This document shows positions 1-9,493 of a stretch of 64,000 bases of DNA, piece after piece (position 1 is the first letter of the stretch; the number at the start of each line of letters is the position of its first letter). The stretch comes from CAVZRC01 sp963777695 (GTDB lineage: Bacteria; Planctomycetota; Planctomycetia; Isosphaerales; Isosphaeraceae). A program made the translations under genes and the position numbers. Location: NCBI GenBank assembly GCA_963777695.1, contig CAVZRC010000003.1:930001-994000 (forward strand). The letters are read 5' to 3'. The notes under the pieces are model-generated. The model worked only from the letters and a program-made list of their open reading frames with translations. It searched no databases and had not been told where the DNA came from.

Positions 1-677
1 TCGAGAAGGACGAGGCCGTCGGTGGCGATGACAACACCGGCAGCGGCTCGGTGGTCCTGGTCGGCGAGGCGTTGGGTGGTGCGATTGTCTCGGGCTTCGG
101 TGGCAATCTGTATGGGCCGGATACGCTCGCCATCAGCAACACCATCCTCAAGCAGGACCGTGCCCAGGGCGGCGACGATGATACCGGCACCGGCATTGTG
201 GCGGGTATCGTCGGCACCGGGGCCGGCGGCGGCATCGCCAACTACTCCGGATCGATGATCGACCTCGAACAGGGCGAACAGAAAGACGACCAGGCTATCG
301 GCGGCCACCACGACACGGCCGGCGGCACCGGGACCGGCTTTGCGGGCGACGGCGCGGGGGGCGGCATCTGGAATGCCCTGGGGAGTTATAACTCACCCGG
401 TTACGGCCTCCTCAACGTCAGCATGGTCAGCGTCAGCGACAGCATGATCGAGCACGACAAGGCCGAGGGAGTCAACGGCATTGGCGAGGGCGGCGGCATC
501 GCCAGCGTGCTCGACGCCCCGACCACGGCCGCCGGCAGCACCATCACTGGGAACCGGGCCGACGGCGGCGAGGGGATCGGCGGCGGTGTCTACGACCCGG
601 GCACGTTCACCTATGATGCCGCGACCGTCATCCGCTCGAACCACGCCTCCACGAGCGGCGACAATATCGATTCGTGA
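1..677 (+). CDS. C-terminal end of a glycine/aspartate-rich surface repeat protein (5' partial)
   Basis: The reading frame is open from the window edge (first full codon at base 3) to a TGA at 675-677, so this is the last ~224 residues of a longer protein. The visible part is made of loose repeats built on short units such as GDDDTGTG, GGGIAN and NTILKQD, with many Gly, Asp, Asn and Ser. This pattern of 'S/T-I-x-x-N/D-x-A-x-G-G' turns is typical of secreted right-handed beta-helix or choice-of-anchor proteins found in large numbers in planctomycetes. There is no membrane segment or sortase-like tail at the C-terminus. The N-terminus, signal peptide and total length are outside the window. A surface or extracellular location is an inference from composition only. 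Confidence 0.6.
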   Translation, partial: EKDEAVGGDDNTGSGSVVLVGEALGGAIVSGFGGNLYGPDTLAISNTILKQDRAQGGDDDTGTGIVAGIVGTGAGGGIANYSGSMIDLEQGEQKDDQAIGGHHDTAGGTGTGFAGDGAGGGIWNALGSYNSPGYGLLNVSMVSVSDSMIEHDKAEGVNGIGEGGGIASVLDAPTTAAGSTITGNRADGGEGIGGGVYDPGTFTYDAATVIRSNHASTSGDNIDS

Positions 678-943
678 CGCCCTGTGACGAGGGAGGCCGT
701 CTCCTTCCGTCATCGAGGGTTACACCGGGAGCTACTGGCGGCCGAACTCGCGGGCATGATCGTGGGCGAGGCCGCGCCGTTCGCGGCTCCCGGCCGGTCA
801 CGTCGCGGACGGCGGGGGAGACTCTCGAAGTCTCGCCGCGCGCGTGATGTCGCCAAGACCGCTGCTGAAAATCGAAGGCAATGGACGGCGGGCCGTCGGG
901 GACTCAGGATCACGCCCCGGCCCGGTCCCGCCGATATGGGCCG

Positions 944-1911
944 TCAGTCGATGAGCCGATACGTCGCCGGGATCCAGGCATATCCCTGGCCATCGCGGCG
1001 GATATGGCCGAGGCCCGGGAAGGAAATGTGCGCCGCTCCGACCCAGTAGCCCTTCTCGGAGGCATCCGCGAAGATGCTCTTTCGTCGGGCGGCCGCGGCC
1101 GGCGGGTCGACGTCGTACTCCATGGTGATCTCGGGCCTGGGGAACTGAACCTGGATCGCGTGGACGGTGTCGCCGATCAGCACCAGCTTCTGTCCCTTGC
1201 TCTCCACGACGTAAAAGGTGTGGCCGGGCGTGTGGCCCGGGTGGGGCCAGGCGCGGATGCCGGGAAACAGTTCGGCCTCGCCATCGAAGGTCTTGAGCCG
1301 GCCCCTCTCGATATACGGATCGAGCCCGCATGGGCCTGGGCGAAACCGGCCTTCTTCCCTCCCGGGGCCCTGGCCGCCTCGGCGGACGAGAGCCAGTAGT
1401 CGCGCTCGTGCTCGTTGACGTAGACGGTCGCGGTCGGGAAGACGATCTTCCCGCCGACCGTCAGGCCGACGGAGTGGTCGCCGTGGATATGGGTGAGCAG
1501 CACCGCGTCGATCTGCTCGGGTCGGTAGCCGGACGCCTTCAGGTTGGCGACCAGCCGCCCACCCGACTTCGGGCCAAACAGGTCGCCCGAGCCGGTGTCG
1601 ACCAGGACCAGCTTCGAGCCGGTGTGGATCAGGAAGGTGTTGATCGAGACCTCGACCGGCAGCGGCTCACGGCTGCGGGCGAACAGCGAGCGGACCTCCT
1701 CGGGCGTGGTGTTCGTCATGAGCCTGGCGAAGTCCTGGGGCACGGTCCCGTCGGATATCGCAGTGACCTCGAAGTCGCCGAGGATCATGCGGTAGTAGCC
1801 CGGTGTCTGGGTCCTCACCTGCGGCACGGTCTCCTGGGCGGAAGACGCGCCCGCGAGCGCCACGAGGAGGGCCAAGGCGGTCGATACCTGTCGTAGAGCG
1901 GACAGTCCCAT
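944..1911 (-). CDS. Secreted metallo-beta-lactamase-fold hydrolase (one frameshift)
   Basis: The start at 1911 gives a clear signal peptide (residues 1-25, ending SSAQ). An MBL fold follows, with the zinc motif HIHGDH at residues 141-146 and an upstream NTFLIHTG/LVLVDTG strand pair. The frame breaks near 1320-1335: the N-terminal frame runs out as nonsense, while the next frame continues as GLDPYIERGRLKTFDGE, then a second metal-ligand region HPGHTPGHTFYVVESKGQ and the conserved GDTVHA end. Adding one G to a GGG run would restore a single ORF of about 322 residues. Sequence matches the periplasmic MBL hydrolases related to quorum-quenching lactonases and arylsulfatase-like enzymes; the substrate cannot be told. 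It stands alone, convergent with nothing obvious, and the stop at 944 is well defined. Confidence 0.75.
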
Positions 1912-1985
1912 CGGTGTTGCGCCTCCGTCCCGTATGGTAACAGCACCGTCCCGGGCCAACCCCGCGACGACCTTCTCTTCTATTC

Positions 1986-2099
1986 CTACAAAATCCGCGC
2001 CATCCCGCCATCGACGAACCACTCGACACCCGTGACGAAACGGGTCTCGTCCGAGTTATGGAACCGGGCCATCCTGGCGAGTTCGTCGGAAGTGCCCAT
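1986..2099 (-). pseudogene. Remnant of an SDR oxidoreductase C-terminus
   Basis: A 37-codon stretch reads as MGTSDELARMARF followed by FVTGVEWFVDGGMARIL and a stop. It aligns residue for residue with the last 35 residues of the intact SDR at 11008-11757 (MGTADEIAKVALF...FVTGVELFVDGGMAQI). No N-terminal Rossmann part exists upstream: bases 2100-2183 hold no SDR-like frame. It is therefore a decayed tail of a paralogous dehydrogenase, not a functional gene. At the DNA level it differs at many positions from the intact copy, so it is not a recent partial duplication. Confidence 0.7.
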
Positions 2100-2183
2100 G
2101 ATCAGTCGGAACGGTGATCAGTCCGACGATCCTCGCCGAACAACACCGCGTGACCACACACACGATTGCGTGACCATATATAA

Positions 2184-3341
2184 TCATCTCAATTTTTCAG
2201 GTGGCGTATGACCGCAAATCCGGTGGTAAAGCGCCTCGTAGCGCGGTACGATCACGTCGGGAGAAAACCGTTCGCCGGCGCGATCCTGCGCCGCGCGTCC
2301 CAGTGCGATCCGCCGCGACGGTTGCTCGATCAGACCTTCGACGGCCCGGGCGAGCGCCCCCGGGTCGCCGAATGGGACCAGGATGCCGGTCACGCCGTCC
2401 TCGATCACCTCCGGGATGCCGCCGACCGCCGTGGCGACGCTCGGGCAGGCGAAACACATCGCCTCGAGGATGCTCAGGCAGAAGCTCTCGCTTTCCGACG
2501 AGACCAGTCCCAGGTCGGCGGCCTGGAGGTAGTCCTCGATGTCGAGGACCCTGTCGACCACGATCACCCGATCCTCGAGGCCGAGACGGCGCACGTCGTC
2601 GGCGAACGGCGCGAAATCGTCGCCCGCCAGGAGGACGAGCTTGAACGCATCGCGCGGGCGGATCCTCGCGGCGGTTTCGAGCAGCAGGTCGACGCGCTTC
2701 ACCGGGCGGAGGTTGGACGAATGCAGGATCATGACCGCGTCGCCCACGCCGAGCTCGCGGCGGACCTCCTCTCGCGACCGCCGAGGCCGGCGCGGGGCGA
2801 AGAAGTTGTGAATCACATCGATCGTCCGGTCGAGTCCGAAGAGTCCCTGGGTCTCATGCCGGAGGTAGTCGGAGACGGCGGTGACGGCGTCCGACTGGGC
2901 GAGCGCGTGGCGGATCGCCGGGCCGTAACCGGGGTCGCGGCCCAGCAGGGTGGTGTCGGTGCCGTGGAGCGTCGTGACGACCTTCGGGCGGGACTCCGGG
3001 GGGAGCATCGACCGTGCCAGGATCGCCGCCGTGGCGTGCGGGACCGCGTAGTGGACGTGGAGGACGTCGAGCCGATGGTCGCGGCTGACTTCCGCCATCT
3101 TCACCGAGAGGGGGAGGGTGTAGTCCGGGTACTTGAACAGCCCGTAGGCGTTGATCTCCACCGGGTGGAAGTGGAGGCGAGGGACATCCTCCGGCAGGCG
3201 AAAGGGGCGCTCGTAGCTGAGGAAATGCACCTCATGACCGCGACGCGCCAGGTCCTCCCCCAGGGCCGAGGCGAGGATGCCGCTGCCGCCGATGGACGGA
3301 TAACAGGTGATGCCGATCCGGAGTGGGCGGTCGGGATTCAT
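2184..3341 (-). CDS. bshA: BshA, N-acetyl-alpha-D-glucosaminyl L-malate synthase
   Basis: 385 residues, intact. A GT4-family glycosyltransferase that should join UDP-GlcNAc to L-malate, the first step of bacillithiol synthesis in the cytoplasm. The N-terminus has the BshA hallmark CYPSIGGSGILASALG, followed by LHVHYAVPHA, TTLHGTDTTLLG, and the donor-site segment SESFCLSILEAMCF with GGIPEVIEDG. These are specific for the BshA branch rather than generic GT4 enzymes. The start ATG (3341) lies one base past the bshB1 stop (3343-3345), and both follow the BshC-like gene and symporter on the same strand, so it is the last gene of a translationally coupled cluster. An AT-rich tract follows the stop on the downstream side, but no clean terminator hairpin is seen. 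Confidence 0.88.
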   Translation of the reverse strand: MNPDRPLRIGITCYPSIGGSGILASALGEDLARRGHEVHFLSYERPFRLPEDVPRLHFHPVEINAYGLFKYPDYTLPLSVKMAEVSRDHRLDVLHVHYAVPHATAAILARSMLPPESRPKVVTTLHGTDTTLLGRDPGYGPAIRHALAQSDAVTAVSDYLRHETQGLFGLDRTIDVIHNFFAPRRPRRSREEVRRELGVGDAVMILHSSNLRPVKRVDLLLETAARIRPRDAFKLVLLAGDDFAPFADDVRRLGLEDRVIVVDRVLDIEDYLQAADLGLVSSESESFCLSILEAMCFACPSVATAVGGIPEVIEDGVTGILVPFGDPGALARAVEGLIEQPSRRIALGRAAQDRAGERFSPDVIVPRYEALYHRICGHTPPEKLR

Positions 3342-3342
3342 G

Positions 3343-4076
3343 TCAGAAGCGACTCGCATCTCGGCCGAGCTGGGCCAGCGAGTCGAAGACGGGCGGCGTC
3401 GTTGGGGAACAGGGCGATCGCATGACCGATGCCGGACCGCAGCCCGTTCAGGCGCGGCTCGCGTGAGCTGCATTTCGACGTAGTTGCGTGTGCCGCATCT
3501 GGGACGCGATGCGCCTCCATCGCCGCGGTCCAGGCGGCGAGGATCTCGGGGGCGGAGACGTCGATCAGGATCGGGGTCACGTCGGCCGGCTCGGCCTCGG
3601 GCGTGAGGGCGTAGAAGAAGAGCTGGTCGATCGCGTGCGACAGGGCGCGCTTTCAGCTCCTCCAGTCCGCCGTAACGGGCGAGGCGGGCGGCGTCCCGGA
3701 CGAGACGCCCGAGCCGGGCATGGTCGGGGTGCTGGTTCTCGACGAGGCTGGGGGCCAGCACGATCCCCGGCCGCACCCGACGGATCACGCCCGCGAGCCG
3801 GATCGCGTGGGCGGCGCGGACTTCCAGATGGGCGTCGCCGTCGAGCTCGACGAACTCGAGCGTCGCGCCGAGGATGGCGGCGGCCTGCTCGGCCTCGAGC
3901 GTCCGACCCTCGGGGGTGCCGTGCGTCCCGGCCTCGCCCCGCGAGCAGACGACCAGGTGCGCCGGCCGGCCGCCTCGGGTCTCGGCGACGACGACCCCGC
4001 CGCATCCGAACTCGATGTCGTCGGGATGGGCGCCGAATGCCAAGAGCGGCGCGCGTTCAGGTGGGGGGGTCGGCAT
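3343..4076 (-). CDS. bshB1: BshB1, bacillithiol biosynthesis deacetylase (several frameshifts)
   Basis: A PIG-L/LmbE-family zinc deacetylase, expected to deacetylate GlcNAc-malate to GlcN-malate. The N-terminus shows the metal motif AHPDDIEFG (residues 16-24), then CSRGEAGTHGTPE and the second metal region NQHPDHARLGRLV, matching BshB1. The frame shifts near 3650 (an extra A in AAAG; the next frame gives KRALSHAIDQLFFYA), again near 3505, near 3460 and near 3390. Joined by eye it gives NYVEMQL, RLNGLRSGIGHAIALFPND and FDSLAQLGRDASRF, the normal C-terminus, for about 244 residues in all. Alternative start at 4085 adds three residues. It overlaps the stop of the BshC-like gene by ~20 bases and abuts bshA. 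I treat the shifts as probable sequence errors; if real the gene is dead. Confidence 0.8.
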
Positions 4077-4834
4077 AGGCTTCATCGGACCGATCGATCG
4101 CGTCGCGGACGACATAGGTGATCTCCGGCGCGTCCTCCTTGCGCAGGTAGTCCTGCTCGCTGGCCCCGGCGACGTAATGGGTGCAATGCACGACCGACTG
4201 CATCCAGCGCAGCCGGGTGTCGCGAGTCGGGCTGATCTGATCCTTGTTATACTCGATCGCGGGGAGCGGCACGTACTGCGTCGCCCCCCTTGTGGAGCTG
4301 CAACGCGCCGTCGACGAGCCGAGCCCGCACGATCTCGCCCTCGTAGGGGACGTCGACGAAGTAATCGTCCACGTCGCACGCGGCGCGTCGGAAAGCCGGG
4401 TCGCTCGATCGCGCGACGCGGATGCCCTCGAGCAGGCCCATCCGACGGTACATCTCCAGGCAGAATTCGGCGGCGTTGGTCGCGGCCGTGGTCCGGAACG
4501 CATCGACCCAGCGGGGGTCGACATAGGCCCGCAACTGGTCCGACGTCTTGGCCTGCCAGTCGGGGAGGACGCGCTTGAGATAGAGCGGGGAGAATTTCCG
4601 CTGCATCTGATTCTCGAAGGCGAAGTTGAGCTGGATCTCCTCGCCCGTCTTGCGGTGGCGGAGGGTCGTCCGGGTCTCGCGGAAGTCGTGGTCGCTGTCG
4701 TGGCAGAAGAAGACGATCTCGCCGCCGATCTCCGACTGGAGCCGCCGGGCCGTCTGGATCTTCGCGTAGAGGTATCGCCGCGGGAAGAACCCGCAGGGCT
4801 GCTGGCCGAAACAGATGACGGGCGACATGTTCAT
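4057..4834 (-). CDS. Compact BshC-like protein, candidate cysteine-adding enzyme (one frameshift)
   Basis: About 259 residues after joining two frames near 4285, where a C run ends the first frame. It has no textbook name, but three segments recall BshC, the ligase that adds cysteine to GlcN-malate: CFGQQPCGFFPRR near the N-terminus (BshC: GQQ-x-G), FFCHDSDHDFRET (BshC: EDHDFxE), and THYVAGASEQDYLRKE near the end (BshC: GPGExxY). It is about half the length of standard BshC and lacks its long helical extension. Its ATG overlaps the symporter stop in an ATGA (4831-4834) and its own stop overlaps bshB1, so it is translated with the bacillithiol genes. Position and motifs together suggest the third step of the pathway; this is inference, since I cannot run a profile search. 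Confidence 0.5.
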
Positions 4835-6555
4835 AGGTTGGTCGGCTCCTCCGCGGGCTCGATGCCGGGCCCGAGTATCGCCTGGAGGACGAGGCTGAAC
4901 AGCACGCAGGCGACGCAGCCGATCACGTTGTACCAGAGGTAGCTGATGTTGAGGGAGAAGTAGAGGACGAAGACCAGCGACTGGGCCGCCAGCGCCGCCC
5001 AGAAGACGGCGGTGCCGCCGACCCGCCGCAGGAAGAACGCGACGAGGAACAGCCGAGCACCACGCCGTAGAAGATCGAGCCGACGATGTTGACGGCCTGG
5101 ATCAGGTTCTCCGCGAGGTTGGCGAACAGCGCGAAGGCGACCGCGACGAGGCCCCAGGCGATGGTGAACCACTTCGAGGCGGCCACGTAGTGCGCGTCGG
5201 CCGCGTGGCGATTGACCGCGTATCGGTAGAAGTCGACGGTGGTCGTCGACGCCAGGGCGTTCAGCTCGGCGGCCTTCGACGACAGCGCGGCGGCGAAGAA
5301 CGCCGCGATCAGGAGCCCGATCACCCCGTGCGGCAGGTGCCGGAGGATGAAGGTGATGAAGACGTAGTCGGTGTCGTTGGTCTTCGCCCTCGGGTCGGCG
5401 GCCAGGAGCGCCGCCTTCGCCTCGGCGCGGATCGCCTCGCTCCGCAGGTGGGCGTCGAGGGCCTCGGCGCGGGCCGAGACTGACGCGCCGACGTCGCCGG
5501 AGCGCCTCGGCCGTCGAGCCAGTCGGTCGATCAACCGACGCTTCGACGCGTGGGCCTCGGCGTATCGCAGCTCCAGTCGCATGGAGTTGTCCGCCGGTGT
5601 CGCGGCGGATGCCCGATTCCCATGCCGCTTCGGTTGAAGAAGACCGGCGGCGGCTCGAACTGGTAGAAGACGAAGACCAGGGCACCCAGCAGCAGGATGA
5701 AGAACTGCATGGGGATCTTGAACACGGCGTTGAACATCAGCCCGAGCCGGCTCTCGCGGAGCGACGCGCCCGAGAGGTAGCGCTGGACCTGCGACTGGTC
5801 GGTGCCGAAGTAGGACAGCGCGAGGAAGAAGCCCCCCAGCAGGCCCGACCAGAAGGTATAGCGCCGGTTGACGTCGAGCGAGAAGTCGACGCCGTCGAGC
5901 TTGCTCGAAGCCGCCCGCCACGGCGAGGGCGTCGTCGAGCGAGAGGGTCGCCGGCAGCTTCGGAAGCAGGACGACGAAGGCCGCGACCATCCCGCAGAAG
6001 ATCACGCCGAGCTGGTACTTCTGGGTCACGTTCACGGCCTCGCTGCCGCCGGCCGCCGTGTAGACGATGACCACCAGTCCGGCGAGCACGATCGTGGCGT
6101 CGGGCCGCCAGTGCAGCACGGTCGAGAGGATGATCGCCGGCGCGTAGATCGTGATCCCGGCCGGCGAGCCCGCGCTGGAGGAGGAACAGCGCCGCGCCGA
6201 GGAGCCGCGTCTTGGCGTCGAACCGGCGGCCGAGGTACTCGTAGGCCGTGTAGACGTTCAGGCGCCGGTACATCGGCAGGAAGACCGCCGCGATGACGAT
6301 CAGCGCGAGCGGCGCGCCGAAGTAGTTCTGGACGAAGCCCAGGCCGTCCTGGTAGCCCTGGCCGGGCGTCGAGAGGAAGGTGATCGGCGCTGGCCTGGGT
6401 GGCCATGACCGAGAGGCCGATGGCGAGCCAGCCCGTCGCCGATCGCCCTTGAGGTAGTGGCTCAGGCTCCTGGCGCCCGCGCGTGCTGCCAGACGCCGTA
6501 GGCCGCGATCCCGACCATCGCTGCCGATCAGGACTGCGAAATCGAGCAGGTTCAT
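4831..6555 (-). CDS. Sodium:solute symporter (SSS family), many frameshifts
   Basis: A polytopic membrane transporter of the SSS family, ~570 residues when the frames are joined. Recognisable pieces in order: MNLLDFAVLIGS start, SLSHYLKGDR, the family core MATQASAITFLSTPGQGY, a hydrophobic run up to RRLNVYTAYEYLGRRF, QKYQLGVIFCGMVAAF, KIPMQFFILLLGALVFV, HLPHGVIGLLIAAFFAAALSS, and three C-terminal helices ending EPAEEPTNL. The frame changes at about eight places (near 6495, 6430, 6390, 6180, 5905, 5620, 5510 and 5050). The central 5.4-5.6 kb part has a charged insert (RLELRYAEAHASKRRL). It overlaps the BshC-like gene by ATGA. The substrate is unknown; placement between PIG-L and bsh genes suggests a sugar- or thiol-derived compound. 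Confidence 0.75.
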
Positions 6556-6563
6556 GAAAAGAC

Positions 6564-6734
6564 TCAGCTCCGAGCGCGACCAGCAGCACCACCCACGCGA
6601 CGAAGCAGCCGATCACGAACGCATAGACGCCGGCCAGCTCCTGGGCCACGGCAGCCCGGTCGACTCGTCGCCGGGGCCTTCCATCCCCCGGCCGATCGAT
6701 CGGCGGTGCCAGTGTTGTCATCCGGAGGGGTCAT
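6564..6734 (-). CDS. Small single-pass membrane protein, frame uncertain
   Basis: An ATG at 6734 overlaps the PIG-L stop as ATGA, so a coupled small gene starts here (MTPPDDNTG). The raw frame runs to a TGA at 6564, but its middle is arginine-rich nonsense. The alternative frame gives a convincing segment with G/C third positions and one membrane helix (ELAGVYAFVIGCFVAWVVLL). Two compensating shifts would make a ~56-residue protein with a cytoplasmic tail and one helix. Alternatively a start at 6721 in the second frame (MTTLAPPIDRPG) could be used, or the helix could be an N-terminal extension of the symporter. Function unknown, possibly a symporter subunit. Confidence 0.4.
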   Translation of the reverse strand: MTPPDDNTGTADRSAGGWKAPATSRPGCRGPGAGRRLCVRDRLLRRVGGAAGRARS

Positions 6735-9274
6735 TTCCCGAGCGAGACCAGGTTGGCGAAGAGCCGGTAGGCCCCGGGCACCCCCGCGGGTAGTTGCCGG
6801 AAGAAGACGAGGCCGGTGTAGACGAAGTGGCCCGCGGCCGTGGTCCGCGACCAGCAGCCCACCCTTGAGCGGTGCCTCGCCGGGGTCGTTGCAGGCGAGG
6901 ATGGGCGTGAAGTGGCGCGTCCCACTGATCCGGGTAAGTAGATCCCGCGTTCCTGCACCCAGCCCTCGAAGTCGGCGGCCGTGATCTTGTTGGGAGTGGT
7001 CAGCGCCGGATGGTCGGGGGCGAGGAACGTGACCTTCGCGTTCTCGTCGGTCACGCGTGCCTCCGGAGACCCGCAATGGATAGGGCGCGATCCGATTCGT
7101 TCGCAGGCGGTCGGGCCGGTTGTATTGCGCCACGACGTCCCGCCCGCCCTCGACGTAGTCGAAGAGCGCCGGCATCCGCGCGGCGAGGTCGTCCCGGACG
7201 TTGAAGGCGCGGACGCCGATCACCACGGCGTCGAGTCCGGCGAGTCGATCGGGCGTGAGGTCCGCACCGTTCAGTTGGGTGACCGCGTAGCCCATCTCTT
7301 CGAGGCTCTCGGCCACGCCATCGCCCGCACCGGGCAGGTAGCCCACGCTTGTGGCCTCGAACGCCAGGTCGAGGGCGACCGCCTTTAGCCGGGCGGGCGG
7401 CTGGAGCAGTTGGATCGGGATGTGGTCGTGGCGGATCACCACGCGGCGATTGCTGTAGGTCTCGCCGCCCGATCGCGGGCCCTGGCCGCGATCCACGCCG
7501 AGGCCGGCTGCGAGGCGCGGCCGACGGTGAATGCGAGTTGAACCTTGTCGCCGACGGCCGCCAGGTGGAACGGTTGCGATGGCGGCTGTGACCTGCCAGC
7601 CCGAGGGCGCGTCCGAGTTCGAGCGTGCCAGCCGAGCCGTCGCGGGAGGCGATGACTTCCACCTCCACGGGGGCCTCGGAACCCGGGGCGAACAGTCGGA
7701 CGTCGGAGAGGAACCGGAGCGAGACCGGCGGGATGATCGTCGAGCCGGCGTCGGGTCTCGCCCTTCGACGGTCCGGTCGTGAGCTGGACGGGCTCGTCCG
7801 GGACCGTCAGGGTCTGGCCGCCGACCTCGAAGACCTGCTCGACGGGAAACGGCGGGAGGATTCTCCGGGCGGCCGATCAGGGTAGCGTCGTCGACGCGGA
7901 AGAGGCCCGGGGCGTGGTCCTCGCGCAGCCAGTAGGGGTGGGTCATCGGCATGTCGGCGGGCAATGTCTGGCTCGACTCCCTGGTGGCGGACCGATTGGC
8001 TTGCAAGTTGATCGGGTCGCCGGCCTCGCGGCCGATGGTGGGATATCGCACCGACAGCCATCGGACCGGGATGTCCGACCGCACGGTCGCGACGTGACGC
8101 ATCGCCAGGGCCTCGCCCGGCACGACCTCGGCCTGGGGCACCACTGTGGCCACCTCGAGTCCGAGACAGCCCTGGACGATGCGATCGAGAAGGCGACGCT
8201 TCTCGTCCACCAAGGGGTCGGCGGGGAGGGCCGCCAGGCGAGTCCGCATCGCCAGCAGGCGCGGGGACGCTGGCGGCGGGGTCTTTCGGGTTGAACTGGG
8301 CGATGATCGCGTCGGCCTGTCGGCCGACCTCGGCGCCGCCGGGCACGCGGCCCCAGGTGGTATCGACGCCGTCGAGGATGTCCTTGGTCGCGGGCTCGCC
8401 GCCGAGGAGCGAGAACGACTCGGTCCGCGGCCCGCCGCCGCCCCGGCCGCCGAAGTCGCCGAACCCCTGGGACTTGTGCATCGATCGGCTGCGGCCGGCG
8501 ATCGCGCCCGAGCGGCTCGCCGGAGATCGGGTCGTTGCCGCCGATCTCGATCCGCACGGACCTGGCCGCGGCCCCTCCGCCACCGCCCCGGCCGCCGCCG
8601 AATCCGCCGCCGTTCTGGAGGATCCGCTTCGGCTGCCAGGGGGTCAGCTCCTTGAGCTGCTCGGGGAACGCCTTGGGGTCGCCGGCGAGCGGGAATGCCT
8701 CGACGGCCAGGATCGCCGACGACGTGTGGTGCCCGTGCCCGCCCCCTTGGGGCGAGAAGCGCGTGATGATCACGTCGGGGCGGAACTCGCGGATGACCCG
8801 CACGATATCGGCCAGCACCTGCCGACGGTCCCAGATGTGCAAGGTCTCGCCCGGGTCCTTGGAGAAGCCGAAGTCGATCGCGCGGGAGAAGAACTGCCGG
8901 CCGCCGTCGAGCCTCCGGGCGGCCAGCAACTCCTGGGTCCGGATCACGCCGAGCTCTTCGAAGAACTCGGGGCCGATCACGTTCTGACCGCCGTCGCCGC
9001 GGGTCAACGACAGGTAAGCCGTGCGATAGTGCCGGCCCCGGGCGAGGTAGGTGATCAACTGGGTGTTCTCATCGTCGGGATGGGCGGCGATGTGGAGCAC
9101 GCTGCCCATCTCGCGGAAACAGCGAAGGTCCTCGAGGAGGGAGGACGCCGAGATCGGCTCGTCGGCCCGGCCGTCGCGAGGGGCACCGGCGATCATGGAC
9201 ACACCGACGACCAGGGAGGGGATGAGCCAGAGGGAGCGGCCCCCCAACCTGTGCAGCGAGAGAGAAACGCTCAT
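6731..9274 (-). CDS. Large secreted PIG-L family deacetylase (many frameshifts)
   Basis: About 848 residues. A signal peptide lies at residues 1-38. The PIG-L domain follows with the zinc motif AHPDDEN (64-70), TRGDGGQN, and ITRFSPQGGGHGHHTSS containing the second metal site. After it come a glycine-rich linker (NGGGFGGGRGGGGG), a long region with LLAMRTRLAALPADP, then a beta-rich part, and a C-terminal glutamine-amidotransferase-like fold (SLEEMGYAVTQL, LDAVVIGVRAFNVRDD, VEGGRDVVAQYN, APDHPALTTPNKI, GHFVYTGLVFFRQLPAGVP). This domain order matches the ~820-residue PIG-L proteins often found next to SSS symporters and bshB1 in Bacteroidetes and planctomycetes. The frame changes about eight times between 8530 and 6900, so the middle is hard to read. 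The enzyme probably removes an acyl group from an extracytoplasmic amino sugar or glycoconjugate. Confidence 0.7.
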
Positions 9275-9493
9275 ACGCAGTCCTCACACGTTGGGGAGAT
9301 TCGGCGCCCTGGGGATTCGCAACCGGCGACGACCGCGATCTGCGGCGTCGTTACGCAGGGGGAGGGGAATTCACAGGGCGGGCATGGTCGATCGCCATCG
9401 GCCAGAGGCGGCGGACGAAGCCCACCCTGCGAGGAGACTCGGCCGCGCGCGGTCTGCTCTGAATAAGCGTCGCGGCCTCGGGATGCGGCCCGG

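Noticed and set aside
1..677. A CRISPR-like array suggested by repeated GGTGGC units
   Set aside because: The repeats are codon-periodic glycine-rich protein repeats without equal spacers.
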